Origin: an uncultured Pelagibacteraceae bacterium
GTDB taxonomy: Bacteria; Pseudomonadota; Alphaproteobacteria; Pelagibacterales; Pelagibacteraceae
Direction: 5' to 3'
DNA length: 64,000 nucleotides
Assembly (NCBI GenBank): GCA_902572605.1
Contig: CACGGD010000001.1
Coordinates: 1-64,000, forward strand
The notes under the pieces were generated by a model. It did no database searches, was not told the origin of the DNA, and saw only the letters and a program-made list of their open reading frames with translations. The position numbers and the translations under genes are program-made. This document shows positions 17,266 to 26,195 of the stretch, piece by piece; the stretch's first letter is position 1; each line of letters begins with the position of its first letter.

Positions 17266-17880
17266 TTAAAAACTTTGTGTCACAGCAATATAAATTGCTA
17301 TTATAATTAATACACACGCAGAGATTGTATTTAAAAATTTTGGGTTGTTTTTAAACCAAATTGAAACTTTGTTCGCTGCAAAAGCATAAATCATCAAGGT
17401 TAAGAAATCTAAAAATATGTAAGTAATTATCAATATTAAAAATTGGGCAGTGTAGTTTGATGTAAAATCAATGAACGATGTAAAGATTGTTCCAAAAAAT
17501 ATTATTGATTTTGGACTTAATCCAGCAACCAAAAAACCGTCTCTATAAAAAGAAAATACTGACTTTAAACTTTTATTTCTTGAATTAATTATTCTAATTC
17601 TCGAATTGTAACTGTCATAAGCCAAAAAGATAATATATAAAATTCCAGCCCATTTTAATGTTTGAAGTATATTTGGATTGTCGCTTAGAAAGGTTCCTAT
17701 AAAAAATACTACTAGAATCCCTTGGCACAAATTAGCAGATATATCCCCAAAAGCTGTCCAAACAGATCTTTTAATTCCATAGTTCAAAGTATGAGAAACA
17801 ATTACTACACGTGGTGGCCCTGGAGTAATGAATAAAAATAAAATTATTTGCAAAAAAATAAAAAAATCGTTTGGAAACAT
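17266..17880 (-). CDS. LysE/RhtB family amino acid exporter
   Basis: Inner-membrane exporter of about 205 residues with six hydrophobic segments. The N-terminal family motif appears as FITPGPPRVVIVSHTLNYG followed by SVWTAFGDISANL. The frame stays open to 18060 through a TTG, but I chose the ATG at 17878-17880 because LysE proteins begin just before the first helix and the extension would overlap the divergent DUF2805 gene. Substrate unknown; homologues export basic or hydroxylated amino acids. Confidence 0.82.
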   Translation of the reverse strand: MFPNDFFIFLQIILFLFITPGPPRVVIVSHTLNYGIKRSVWTAFGDISANLCQGILVVFFIGTFLSDNPNILQTLKWAGILYIIFLAYDSYNSRIRIINSRNKSLKSVFSFYRDGFLVAGLSPKSIIFFGTIFTSFIDFTSNYTAQFLILIITYIFLDFLTLMIYAFAANKVSIWFKNNPKFLNTISACVLIIIAIYIAVTQSF

Positions 17881-17902
17881 AAGAAAAGTAACTATATAGA
17901 AA

Positions 17903-18202
17903 ATGATGAAGAAAAGAAGTTTAATTCCACAAACAAAAGTTAAGAACCCGGAGCCTAAAGAAAAAGATGATAATTGGGTTATTTGGGCTGCATGGGCAGA
18001 TCGTATTACTTTTGAAGAAATAAGAGAGAAAACCGGAAAAACAGAATCAGATGTAATCAAATTAATGAGAAAGACCTTAAGGCCAGGTTCTTTCAGGCTT
18101 TGGAGAAAAAGAGTTCATAACACAAGTATTAAACATAGAAAAAAATTTAAACTTGGGCGAAAAAAACTCAGGGAAAAAATTAAAATTACTGATATATATT
18201 AA
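17903..18202 (+). CDS. DUF2805 (TIGR03643-type) small basic protein
   Basis: Protein of 99 residues, very basic, with a helix-turn-helix-like central part (WAAWADRITFEEIREKTGKTESDVIKLM) and a C-terminal RPGSFRLWRKRV motif typical of the DUF2805 family. The central part looks like a sigma-factor-region-4 or DNA-binding fold, so a nucleic-acid role is plausible but unproven. It is first in a plus-strand trio with grxC and msrB (gaps of 2 and -1 bases). The 22-base space to the divergent LysE start means their promoters overlap coding sequence. Confidence 0.75.
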   Translation: MMKKRSLIPQTKVKNPEPKEKDDNWVIWAAWADRITFEEIREKTGKTESDVIKLMRKTLRPGSFRLWRKRVHNTSIKHRKKFKLGRKKLREKIKITDIY

Positions 18203-18204
18203 TT

Positions 18205-18462
18205 ATGAAAAAAGTCACAATGTATACTGGAGATCCTTGCTCATTTTGTGAAGCAGCTAAAGCTTTGCTAAAAACAAAAAATGTTGAAATAGAAGAATTA
18301 GATATATGGAAAGATCCGACTAAAGCAAAAGAAATGTTACAACGAACCAACGGTGCAAAAACTATTCCTCAAATATTCATAGGAGATCACTACATAGGTG
18401 GAAATGATAGGCTTCAAGAAGCTAATAAAACTGGTGAATTAGATAAAATTTTAAACTCGTAA
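18205..18462 (+). CDS. grxC: Glutaredoxin 3 (GrxC)
   Basis: Glutathione-dependent disulphide reductase, 85 residues, the normal GrxC size. The redox site is C12-S-F-C15, a variant of the usual CPYC with Ser for Pro, and the glutathione-binding TIPQIFIGDHYIGGNDRL segment (TVP motif and GG-D) is intact. It is cytoplasmic. It overlaps msrB by 1 base, suggesting a joint thiol and methionine repair unit. Confidence 0.95.
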   Translation: MKKVTMYTGDPCSFCEAAKALLKTKNVEIEELDIWKDPTKAKEMLQRTNGAKTIPQIFIGDHYIGGNDRLQEANKTGELDKILNS

Positions 18463-18917
18463 TGCGTAGAAGTTTTTTAAAAATCTTAGGATTATCATTA
18501 ATTTCAACTTTATTTCTACCGTACAACCTTATCAAAGCATCAACAAAAAAACTTTTTAATCAAACCTTAACAGACGAACAAAAAAATATCATGTTTAATG
18601 AAGGGACTGAAAAACCTTTTTCAAGTGTACTTAATAATGAGAAAAGAAAAGGGTTTTATCATTGTGCAAACTGTGGAGCAAAACTTTTTGCTTCAACTTC
18701 AAAATTTGATAGTGGAACTGGTTGGCCTTCATTTTCAGAGGCTTTACCAGGAGCTTTTAAAACAAAAGTAGATCGTAAATTTGGAATGGTAAGAACAGAA
18801 TACCATTGTGCAAAATGTGGAGTTCATCATGGTCACGTATTTAATGATGGGCCAACTACAACCGGAAAAAGATTTTGTAACAACGGTCTATGCTTGATTT
18901 TCAAACCGTCAAATTAA
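18462..18917 (+). CDS. msrB: Peptide-methionine (R)-S-oxide reductase MsrB with a Tat-type signal
   Basis: Reduces methionine-R-sulfoxide in proteins. Residues 1-27 form a signal sequence with twin arginines (MRRSFLKILG), suggesting Tat export to the periplasm. The MsrB domain shows zinc ligands C68, C71, C116 and C119, the GTGWPSF motif at 85-91 and the catalytic C139 in RFCNN. A second cysteine, C144, lies close by. The other MsrB in the window has no signal, so the pair would cover two compartments. It overlaps the convergent ribokinase gene by 17 bases. Confidence 0.92.
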   Translation: MRRSFLKILGLSLISTLFLPYNLIKASTKKLFNQTLTDEQKNIMFNEGTEKPFSSVLNNEKRKGFYHCANCGAKLFASTSKFDSGTGWPSFSEALPGAFKTKVDRKFGMVRTEYHCAKCGVHHGHVFNDGPTTTGKRFCNNGLCLIFKPSN

Positions 18918-19806
18918 TATCTTTTTGAGTTGGCATAGAGTCACCTGCTCCTAATTTTGTAGTTGAAAACCCAGCAACTTTGTTAGCTATTTCTAAACAT
19001 TCATTTATTTTTTTTCCTTTTAGTAATGCAAATGAAAAACCTCCATTAAAAGCATCGCCTGCACCTGTAGTATCAACAGCTTTATCTATAGTTGCTTTAA
19101 TATAAATTTCTTCCTTACCATCTGAATAAAATAATCCTTTTTCACCTAGAGTAATTATTACTTTTTTAATACCCATACCTATTAGTTTTTTTGCACTAAT
19201 TTTTGCATCATTTTCATCGTTGATTTTGACTCCAGTATAAAACTCCGCTTCAGTTTCGTTAGGTGTAAAATAGTCAACCAATTTAAAGAAATCGTTACTT
19301 AGTTTACAAGCGGGGGCAGGATTTAATATATTTACTAAACCATATTCTTTTGCAGCTTTCAAACAATGTAAAGTAACTTCTATTGGTATTTCTAATTGCG
19401 TTAAAAATATTTTTGAATGTTTAAATAAATTGGTGTCAATTTCATTTATGGTTAAGCTAGAAGGAGCGCCTCTAACTACAGTTATAGCGTTTTTTCCGGT
19501 ATTTCTATCAACATGAATACCAGCAACTCCTGTTTTATGTTTGTTTGAAATAATAATGTTTGAAGTATCTATATTGTCTTTTTTAAGTTTGTTTATTGCA
19601 AGCTTTCCATAATCATCATCACCTAACTTAGAAATAAAGTTTACTTTTCCACCCAGCCTTGAAATTGCTATAGCTTGGTTACATCCTTTTCCTCCTGGCC
19701 CTACATTGTAACTATCGCCTAGTATTGTTTCGCCCACGCTTGGAAGTTTATTGCCTGAAAAACTTATGTCTGCAACAAATATGCCTAGAATAGTTATATC
19801 GCTCAT
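18901..19806 (-). CDS. rbsK: Ribokinase (PfkB family)
   Basis: Phosphorylates ribose to ribose 5-phosphate with ATP. The 301-residue protein has the PfkB signature 1 around GPGGKGCNQAIA (37-47) and signature 2 DTTGAGDAFNGG with catalytic D251. NPAPA near 162 is typical of ribokinases. No ribose transporter lies beside it, so the sugar may come from nucleoside turnover. Its start codon overlaps the stop of ccdA by 1 base. Confidence 0.9.
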   Translation of the reverse strand: MSDITILGIFVADISFSGNKLPSVGETILGDSYNVGPGGKGCNQAIAISRLGGKVNFISKLGDDDYGKLAINKLKKDNIDTSNIIISNKHKTGVAGIHVDRNTGKNAITVVRGAPSSLTINEIDTNLFKHSKIFLTQLEIPIEVTLHCLKAAKEYGLVNILNPAPACKLSNDFFKLVDYFTPNETEAEFYTGVKINDENDAKISAKKLIGMGIKKVIITLGEKGLFYSDGKEEIYIKATIDKAVDTTGAGDAFNGGFSFALLKGKKINECLEIANKVAGFSTTKLGAGDSMPTQKDINLTV

Positions 19807-20519
19807 TAACCTAGACTAGTTAGGAAAGGAAACGTTGTCAAAATGTAATAACTAATTACTTGAATTTGATTAGTAGCGATTAAAATTCCTGTTATTAGTA
19901 ATATAATCCCACCTGTTATAGTTATTCTATTATAATATTTACCAAAACCTTTTTTGGAAATTAAGAAGCTGTTCATATAATAACCAGACAAAATAAAAGG
20001 AATTGCTAGTCCTAGAGAATAAAAAGAAAGCAAAAGAATTCCTTTACTTATAGATGCGTCAGTAGCTGATAAAGCTAAAATAGAACCTAGAATTGGACCA
20101 ATACATGGAGTCCAACCAAAAGCAAAAGCTGCTCCAACTACAAAAGGAAATATATAATTATCTTTATATCCTTTTGTATCAATTCGCTTTTCTTGATTTA
20201 AAAGTTGAAAATTTAAAATACCTAGCATTTGCAAAGAAAATAAAATAATTATTACTCCTGCTGCTATTCTTAATTCATTAGATAAAAATAATAAAATATT
20301 TCCAACTGCAGATGCTGTAGCACCAAGTATTATAAATACTAATGAAAATCCTAAAGAAAATAAAATTGTTTTATACAAAACAATTTTTTTATTCTGGTCT
20401 ATTTCAGTTAAATTTTTACCAGTTATGTAAGAAATATATCCTGGAATAATAGGTAATACACAAGGCGTCAAAAAACTTATAAACCCAGCACCAAAAGCAA
20501 AAACTAGCTTAATAATCAT
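19806..20519 (-). CDS. ccdA: CcdA-type cytochrome c biogenesis / thiol-disulphide membrane protein
   Basis: Inner-membrane protein of 237 residues with six helices of the DsbD-beta/CcdA family, which moves reducing power from cytoplasmic thioredoxin to periplasmic thiols. The two expected cysteine motifs are seen: SFLTPCVLPIIPGYISY near residue 15-31 and GWTPCIGPILGS near 134-145. Reduced periplasmic partners could include the Tat-exported MsrB encoded nearby, which is inference. Divergent from the small membrane gene at 20570. Confidence 0.9.
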   Translation of the reverse strand: MIIKLVFAFGAGFISFLTPCVLPIIPGYISYITGKNLTEIDQNKKIVLYKTILFSLGFSLVFIILGATASAVGNILLFLSNELRIAAGVIIILFSLQMLGILNFQLLNQEKRIDTKGYKDNYIFPFVVGAAFAFGWTPCIGPILGSILALSATDASISKGILLLSFYSLGLAIPFILSGYYMNSFLISKKGFGKYYNRITITGGIILLITGILIATNQIQVISYYILTTFPFLTSLG

Positions 20520-20569
20520 ACTCTCTTTATATTTGCCTTTGATATCTCTCGCAATTACAATATTGGCTC

Positions 20570-20914
20570 ATGATAATTAAATACATTGGCTTTTTATTTA
20601 CTCTATTATGGTCTTATACTTTTATTAAATCTCAAAGCATTTTTAAAAAAGGATCAGGTATTTTAATAACTCTTTTCGTATCAAATATTTCTTGGTTAAC
20701 ATTTATTGCAGCCTGCTTTTACGGATTCAAGAATTTCTCATTTTATCAAACATTGCTTGGTATTGTAGTAAGTATTATTTTGGTCCATTTAGCTTTCGCA
20801 AGAATAAGTCTTTATATTAACTCAAAATTTAATGATAAGAAAAATTTAATAATGTTAAAAACAGCGATAGAATATTTAATTATTGCAATTTTTGCCTATT
20901 ATATTTTTTTCTAA
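20570..20914 (+). CDS. Small membrane protein of unknown function
   Basis: Not recognised. A 114-residue, strongly hydrophobic protein with four predicted membrane helices (about residues 1-18, 28-50, 57-78 and 93-114) and a short charged loop near residues 84-94. Real coding is supported by the start placed 50 bases from the divergent ccdA, and by a stop overlapping the convergent phosphatase gene by 4 bases. Confidence 0.6.
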   Translation: MIIKYIGFLFTLLWSYTFIKSQSIFKKGSGILITLFVSNISWLTFIAACFYGFKNFSFYQTLLGIVVSIILVHLAFARISLYINSKFNDKKNLIMLKTAIEYLIIAIFAYYIFF

Positions 20915-21471
20915 TTAGTTAAAATAGTTGAAAGAGTTTTAAAATTTTTGTCTATGATAACAATTTCACCTGATCTCGGTACTACATCTGTTATTGCAGT
21001 TATTATTACGTAATGAGTTACTAATATTAAGTTGCTACCTTTCCCATTCCAATTTTTAATATAATCTTTCAGTTTTTTAATTTGTTTCTTTGCATTTTTG
21101 TCATAGGGCGGCTGAAAAGTAGAATTAAGCGCTGAAAATTCTTTGTAATTTTTAAATGCATATTTAGCAGTGTCTTTACATCTGCACCATTGACTACTTA
21201 AGACCTGATCAATTTTAATTTGATTTATTTTAAATAATTTTCCAATTTTTTTTGATTGTTTTATTCCTTCTTTACTAAGATTTCTTTGAGTCTTACAGTC
21301 CTTAATTTTGAAACCTTGAGGATCTCCAAACCCAGGAGCTTTTGAGTGTCTAATTAAGATAATTTTGTCTCCATCTTTTGCAGGTTCCCAACTTGCATTA
21401 ACAGGATGTGAAATTAAAAAAGAAAAAATAAAGGTAAAGAAAAAAATTTGGGGAACAATGTTTCTTATCAT
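20911..21471 (-). CDS. Periplasmic histidine phosphatase-superfamily protein
   Basis: Protein of 186 residues with a signal peptide (residues 1 to about 27, ending VNA). The mature part begins with the phosphohistidine motif IILIRHSKAPGFGD (R41-H42). A second arginine region SSQWCRCKDTAKYAF and a late catalytic histidine in LILVTHYVIITAI complete the branch 1 phosphatase pattern, similar to periplasmic SixA-like or Ais-like proteins. Substrate unknown. Cysteines near the substrate pocket (QWCRC) and KDCKTQR may form a disulphide. Confidence 0.8.
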   Translation of the reverse strand: MIRNIVPQIFFFTFIFSFLISHPVNASWEPAKDGDKIILIRHSKAPGFGDPQGFKIKDCKTQRNLSKEGIKQSKKIGKLFKINQIKIDQVLSSQWCRCKDTAKYAFKNYKEFSALNSTFQPPYDKNAKKQIKKLKDYIKNWNGKGSNLILVTHYVIITAITDVVPRSGEIVIIDKNFKTLSTILTN

Positions 21472-21593
21472 GGCGGATGAAAAGATAGTCTTACAAACTT
21501 ATGTTGCCTTGGTCTAGTTGACATGGCAAAATAGACTTTAAACTTTTATATAATTAAATTCAAAACACTTCTAAAGCGAAGATGAATAACTTT

Positions 21594-21971
21594 TCAACTT
21601 TTAGGTTTAAATACTAAGCACACGCCATTGTTGCAATAACGCTTTCCCGTTGGTTTTGGACCATCCTCAAAAATATGGCCGTGGTGACCCCCGCATTTTT
21701 TGCAATGATATTCTGTTCTTGGATAACCTATATGCATATCTGTTTTTTCTTCAAACACATCTGGTAGGGATTTAAAAAAAGAAGGCCAGCCTGAACCACT
21801 TTCATACTTTGAATGAGAATCAAATAATTTAGTTCCACAACCCACACAATGATAAGAACCTTCTCTTTTTTCATTGTTTAAAGGGCTTGAGCCTGGTGAT
21901 TCTGTTCCTTCTTGTTTTAAAACATAATTTTGTTCTGGAGTTAAATTTGGGTCCCATTCTTTATTAATCAT
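21594..21971 (-). CDS. msrB: Peptide-methionine (R)-S-oxide reductase MsrB, cytoplasmic
   Basis: A 125-residue MsrB without signal sequence, so probably cytoplasmic. Zinc ligands C42, C45, C90 and C93, the GSGWPSF motif and catalytic C113 in RYCNN are all present. The ATG at 21969-21971 is preceded by AAGGA at a good distance and is preferred over the adjacent TTG. It is similar to the Tat-type MsrB at 18.5 kb across the whole domain, including the NNGxCL sequence with an extra cysteine. Confidence 0.93.
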   Translation of the reverse strand: MINKEWDPNLTPEQNYVLKQEGTESPGSSPLNNEKREGSYHCVGCGTKLFDSHSKYESGSGWPSFFKSLPDVFEEKTDMHIGYPRTEYHCKKCGGHHGHIFEDGPKPTGKRYCNNGVCLVFKPKS

Positions 21972-22038
21972 CAATTTTTCCTTAGTCTTATCATATTTAG
22001 TTTGACTCTTTATTAGGTGAAAAGCTAAATAATGTCTA

Positions 22039-24471
22039 ATGAAATCAAAATCTAAAGTAGTTGTTGTAGGTGGTGGAGTGGTTGGAGTAAGTGTCCTATA
22101 TCATTTAGCTAAAAAAGGTTGGTCTGACGTTGTATTGGTCGAAAGAAAAGAATTAACCTCTGGGTCCACTTGGCATGCTGCAGGTTTGCTGCCTTTGTTT
22201 AATATGAGTTACTCTGTGGGCCAACTTCATAGATATGCGGTTCAACTTTACAAATCTTTAGAAAAAGAAACTGGTAAAAATGTAGGATTTAGCGTTGTAT
22301 CAAATATTCGTTTAGCTCAAACTCAAGACAGAATGGATGAGTATCATCAATATGCTGGGGTAGCAAAAACTATTGGAGTGGATGTGAAATTTTTAAAACC
22401 CGAACAAGTAAAAGAGATTTGGCCTTTAATTAATATTGAAGGATTAGTTGGAGCAATACAACATCCTGAAGACGGCTATATTCAACCTGCAGATTTAACT
22501 CAAGCACTAGCTACAGGTGCAAGGAACTATGGAGCTGAAATCTATAGAAACACAACTGTTACAGCAATTAAACAAACAAAAGATGGTTGGGTGGTTAACA
22601 CTGATAAAGGAGATATAGAGTGTGAACATGTAGTCTCTTGTAGTGGAAATTTCGCTAGACAAACAGGACGTATGGTTGGGTTAGAAATTCCTGTTATTCC
22701 AGTTGAACATCAATATATTGTTACTGAACCTCACCCAGAAATTCAAAAAAGAAGGAAAGAAGGTAAACCTGAGATGGGAGTCCTGAGAGATAGTGACAAC
22801 TCTTGGTACATGAGGGAGGAAGCTGGAGGATTGTTGTTAGGCCCTTATGAAAAAGGCGCACCATGTTGTTATGTTGATGGTCCTTCAAAAGATAGTGAGT
22901 ATGAGTTATTTCAAGAAGATTTAGATCGATTAGCTCCACACATTGAAGGAGCTATAAAAAGAGTTCCTGCATTTGGAGAGGTGGGAGTAAAAAAAGTGTA
23001 TAATGGAGCTATCGCTTATTCACCTGATGGAAATCCAATAGTAGGTCCAGCATGGGGATTAAAAAATTTTTGGATTAATGAAGGTCATAGCTTTGGAATT
23101 ACTGCTGCAGGAGGTGCGGGTTGGCAATTAGCAGAATGGATTATTGATGGAGAGCCCACAATAGATATGCTTGGTGTAGAACCAAGAAGATATGGTTCCT
23201 ATGCAACTAAGTCTTATTTAAAAGCTAAAAATGAAGAAGCATATGCAAATGTATTTACTGTTCATTACCCTGATGAAGAAAGGGAAGCAGGTCGACCTTT
23301 AAGACAAGCGCCTTGTTATGACCGTTTAAAAAAATTAGGAGCTGTTTTTGGAGCAAAGTTCGGCTGGGAAAGAGCAAACTTCTTTGCAAAAGAAGGAGAG
23401 AAACAGGAAGATGACTGGTCTTTTAGAAGATCTAATTGGTTTAAGAATGTTGAGAGTGAATGTAAAAATGTAAAAGAAAATGTTGGTCTTCTAGATATGA
23501 CTGCATTTGGAAAATGTAGAATTAAAGGCCCTGGAGCTGAAGAATTTTTAGATAAGCTTGTTGCTAATAAACTTCCTAAAAAAATTGGAAGAATTAATCT
23601 TTGCCACGCCTTAAATACTAAAGGTGGGGTTCATTCAGAATTTACTATTATGAGAGAGGCTGAAGATAGTTTTTATCTAGTTTCTGCCGGAGCATTTCAA
23701 AGACTTGATCATGATTGGATACATAAATGGATGCCAAACGATGGTACAGTTCAATATGAAAATTTAACTAATAGTATGGGAGTTTTAGTTGTCTCTGGAC
23801 CTAAAGCAAGACAACTAATGCAAAAAGTTTCTAGATCAGATTTTTCTAACGAGAGATTTAAATGGTTAAGCGCACAAAATATTAATATAGGCTTAGCTCC
23901 TTGTAGTGCAATGAGAGTAAACTTTGTAGGAGAATTAGGTTGGGAACTTCATCATCCAATTGAATATCAAAATCATATTTTTGACCAATTAATGGAAGCT
24001 GGAAAAGAATTTGGATTAAAACCTTATGGTATTAGAGCTATGAATAGTTTGAGAGTAGAAAAATCTTATAAACTGGTAGGAACTGAATTATCAATTGAGT
24101 ACTCACCTTATGAATCAGGGCTAGATAGATTTGTTCACCCAAATAAAGGAGATTTTATAGGACGTGCGGCATTAGACAAATGGAGAGCAAAAGGCTTTTC
24201 AAATAAATTGGTGACTATGGAAATACATGGAGTAACTGATGCTGATGTTCTAGGAAATAATCCTATCTATGATAATGGTACAGTTGTTGGAAGAGCAACG
24301 AGTGGTGATTTTGGATTTAGAGTAAATAAATCAATAGCTTTAGGTATGGTTAAACCTGAACTAGCTAAAGTTGGACAAAAATTAAAAATTGATATTCTTG
24401 GAAAAATGCATGAAGCTTCTATTGTGGAAGAGTCTCCATATGATTCTGAAAATAAATTACTAAGAGCTTAA
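22039..24471 (+). CDS. Dimethylglycine/sarcosine dehydrogenase-like FAD protein with GcvT domain
   Basis: Predicted N-methyl-glycine dehydrogenase, 810 residues. Residues 1 to about 390 form a DAO-type FAD domain: GxGxxG at 11-16 and GSTWHAAGLL, where H46 matches the histidine that binds FAD covalently in mammalian dimethylglycine dehydrogenase. Residues about 430-810 form a GcvT/aminomethyltransferase-like folate domain that would capture the methyl-derived carbon as 5,10-methylene-tetrahydrofolate. It is directly followed by etfB, etfA and ETF-QO, the expected electron path. Dimethylglycine is the most likely substrate because sarcosine oxidase is encoded separately at 30-35 kb. The start is discussed in the findings. 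Confidence 0.85.
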   Translation: MKSKSKVVVVGGGVVGVSVLYHLAKKGWSDVVLVERKELTSGSTWHAAGLLPLFNMSYSVGQLHRYAVQLYKSLEKETGKNVGFSVVSNIRLAQTQDRMDEYHQYAGVAKTIGVDVKFLKPEQVKEIWPLINIEGLVGAIQHPEDGYIQPADLTQALATGARNYGAEIYRNTTVTAIKQTKDGWVVNTDKGDIECEHVVSCSGNFARQTGRMVGLEIPVIPVEHQYIVTEPHPEIQKRRKEGKPEMGVLRDSDNSWYMREEAGGLLLGPYEKGAPCCYVDGPSKDSEYELFQEDLDRLAPHIEGAIKRVPAFGEVGVKKVYNGAIAYSPDGNPIVGPAWGLKNFWINEGHSFGITAAGGAGWQLAEWIIDGEPTIDMLGVEPRRYGSYATKSYLKAKNEEAYANVFTVHYPDEEREAGRPLRQAPCYDRLKKLGAVFGAKFGWERANFFAKEGEKQEDDWSFRRSNWFKNVESECKNVKENVGLLDMTAFGKCRIKGPGAEEFLDKLVANKLPKKIGRINLCHALNTKGGVHSEFTIMREAEDSFYLVSAGAFQRLDHDWIHKWMPNDGTVQYENLTNSMGVLVVSGPKARQLMQKVSRSDFSNERFKWLSAQNINIGLAPCSAMRVNFVGELGWELHHPIEYQNHIFDQLMEAGKEFGLKPYGIRAMNSLRVEKSYKLVGTELSIEYSPYESGLDRFVHPNKGDFIGRAALDKWRAKGFSNKLVTMEIHGVTDADVLGNNPIYDNGTVVGRATSGDFGFRVNKSIALGMVKPELAKVGQKLKIDILGKMHEASIVEESPYDSENKLLRA

Positions 24472-25221
24472 ATGAAAATCCTTGTAGCAGTAAAAAGAGT
24501 AATTGATTACAACGTTCAAATAAGAGTTAAAGAGGACGGATCTGGTGTGCATACTGAAAACGTTAAAATGTCTACCAATCCTCCAGATGATAATGCGGTA
24601 GAAGAATCCGTTAAGCTTAAAGAGTCAGGAAAAGTTAAAGAAGTAGTTGCTATCTCTATTGGTGAAGATAAAGCACAAGAAACAATTAGAAAAGCATTGG
24701 CAGTAGGAGCAGATAAAGGAATTCATGTTAAAGCTGATGGCTATTTAGAACCTTTAGGAGTGGCAAAAATATTAAAAAAAATTGTAGAAAAAGAAAAACC
24801 AGATATGGTTTTTTTAGGTAAACAAGCAATTGACGATGACTGTAATCAAACAGGTCAAATGCTAGCTGCGATGCTGAACTGGCCTCAAGCAACCTTTACT
24901 TCAAAAGTGAGTCTAAAAGATAAGTCTGTAGAGATTGTTAGAGAAATTGATGAAGGACTTGAAACAATAGAGGTAAATTTACCAGCTGTAATTTCTTGTG
25001 ATTTAAGATTAAATGAACCAAGATTTGCATCTCTGCCAAACATCATGAAAGCAAAAAAGAAACCTATGGAGCAATTAAATGCTAAAGAGTTAGGAGTCGA
25101 TCTTACAAATAGAATTCAACAAATTAAAGTTGAAGAGCCGCCTAAAAGAAAAGCTGGGGTAAAAGTTGCTAATGTAGCTGAATTAGTAAGTAAACTCAAA
25201 AATGAGGCTAAAGTATTGTAA
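24472..25221 (+). CDS. etfB: Electron transfer flavoprotein beta subunit (EtfB)
   Basis: Beta subunit of ETF, 249 residues, carrying AMP in related proteins. The N-terminal [19 protein letters not shown] and the central [31 protein letters not shown] are hallmark sequences. Starts immediately after the stop of the dehydrogenase and shares a base with etfA (TAATG). It accepts electrons from the FAD dehydrogenase upstream and perhaps from other flavoprotein dehydrogenases. Confidence 0.97.
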   Translation: MKILVAVKRVIDYNVQIRVKEDGSGVHTENVKMSTNPPDDNAVEESVKLKESGKVKEVVAISIGEDKAQETIRKALAVGADKGIHVKADGYLEPLGVAKILKKIVEKEKPDMVFLGKQAIDDDCNQTGQMLAAMLNWPQATFTSKVSLKDKSVEIVREIDEGLETIEVNLPAVISCDLRLNEPRFASLPNIMKAKKKPMEQLNAKELGVDLTNRIQQIKVEEPPKRKAGVKVANVAELVSKLKNEAKVL

Positions 25222-26174
25222 TGTCAGTATTATTAATAGCAGAACACGACAATACAAAATTAAAACCATTTACTTTAAATGCAATTACAGCAGCATCTAA
25301 AATTGACAGTGAAGTTCATGTGTTGGTTGCTGGAGCTAATTGTGAAAATGTAACTAAAGAAGCAGCGAGTGTCCCGCTTGTTAAAAAAGTTTTATGGTGT
25401 GACTCGCCAAATTATCAAAATTATTTGCCTGAAAATTTAGCACCTTTAGTAACAAAGACTGCAGAAAAATATGATCACATTGTAGCATCTGCAAACACGT
25501 TTGGAAAAAATTTTATGCCAAGAGTAGCTGCTGCATTAGATATTTCACAAGTAAGCGATATTATTAAAGTATCAAGTCCCGATACTTTTATTAGACCTAT
25601 TTATGCTGGAAATGCTTTTGCCACAGTTAAAAGTAATGACAAAAAGAAGTGTGTAACTATAAGACCAACTTCTTTTGACCCTGCCGAAAAAACTGGTGGT
25701 TCTGCGCAAGTTGAAAAAATTGAAGCTGTTGATGTACCGAATACATCAAAATTTATTAAAAGAGAGGAAACAAAATCTGAAAGGCCTGAGCTTGGTACAG
25801 CGAGAATAGTTGTTTCAGGTGGTAGAGGTTTAGAAAGTGGAGAAAATTTTAAATTAATTACAGATATCGCCGACAAGCTTAATGCTGCTGTTGGTGCATC
25901 ACGAGCGGCTGTCGATGCAGGTTACATAAGTAACGATCATCAAGTTGGACAAACAGGTAAAGTTGTAGTGCCTGATTTATATATTGCTGTAGGAATCTCT
26001 GGAGCAATTCAACACTTAGCTGGTATGAAAGAGAGCAAAATAATTGTCGCAATTAACAAAGATGGTGAAGCTCCAATTTTTAGTGTTGCAGACTATGGTT
26101 TAGAAGCAGATTTATTTAAAGCTCTTCCTGAGTTTTTAGCTGAGTTGAACAAACTGAATACTATCCAAAAATAA
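25221..26174 (+). CDS. etfA: Electron transfer flavoprotein alpha subunit (EtfA)
   Basis: Alpha subunit of ETF, 317 residues, binding FAD through its C-terminal domain: VVSGGRGL (197-204), GASRAAVDAGY (225-235), QVGQTGKVV (241-249) and GISGAIQH (258-265). Forms the soluble heterodimer with EtfB that delivers electrons to ETF-quinone oxidoreductase encoded 21 bases downstream. Confidence 0.97.
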   Translation: MSVLLIAEHDNTKLKPFTLNAITAASKIDSEVHVLVAGANCENVTKEAASVPLVKKVLWCDSPNYQNYLPENLAPLVTKTAEKYDHIVASANTFGKNFMPRVAAALDISQVSDIIKVSSPDTFIRPIYAGNAFATVKSNDKKKCVTIRPTSFDPAEKTGGSAQVEKIEAVDVPNTSKFIKREETKSERPELGTARIVVSGGRGLESGENFKLITDIADKLNAAVGASRAAVDAGYISNDHQVGQTGKVVVPDLYIAVGISGAIQHLAGMKESKIIVAINKDGEAPIFSVADYGLEADLFKALPEFLAELNKLNTIQK

Positions 26175-26195
26175 TTAGTTTGATATAGTCATTTC

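Noticed and set aside
17881-18060. N-terminal extension of the LysE gene from a TTG
   Set aside because: It overlaps the DUF2805 gene on the other strand and precedes the first LysE helix by about 60 residues not found in the family.
21472-21593. Possible tRNA or small RNA in the 122-base gap before the phosphatase gene
   Set aside because: No cloverleaf, T-loop or terminator seen on either strand; it is probably the phosphatase promoter.
18462-21971. The two MsrB genes as a recent duplication
   Set aside because: They share the domain but differ at many positions, and one has an export signal, so they are more likely old paralogues.
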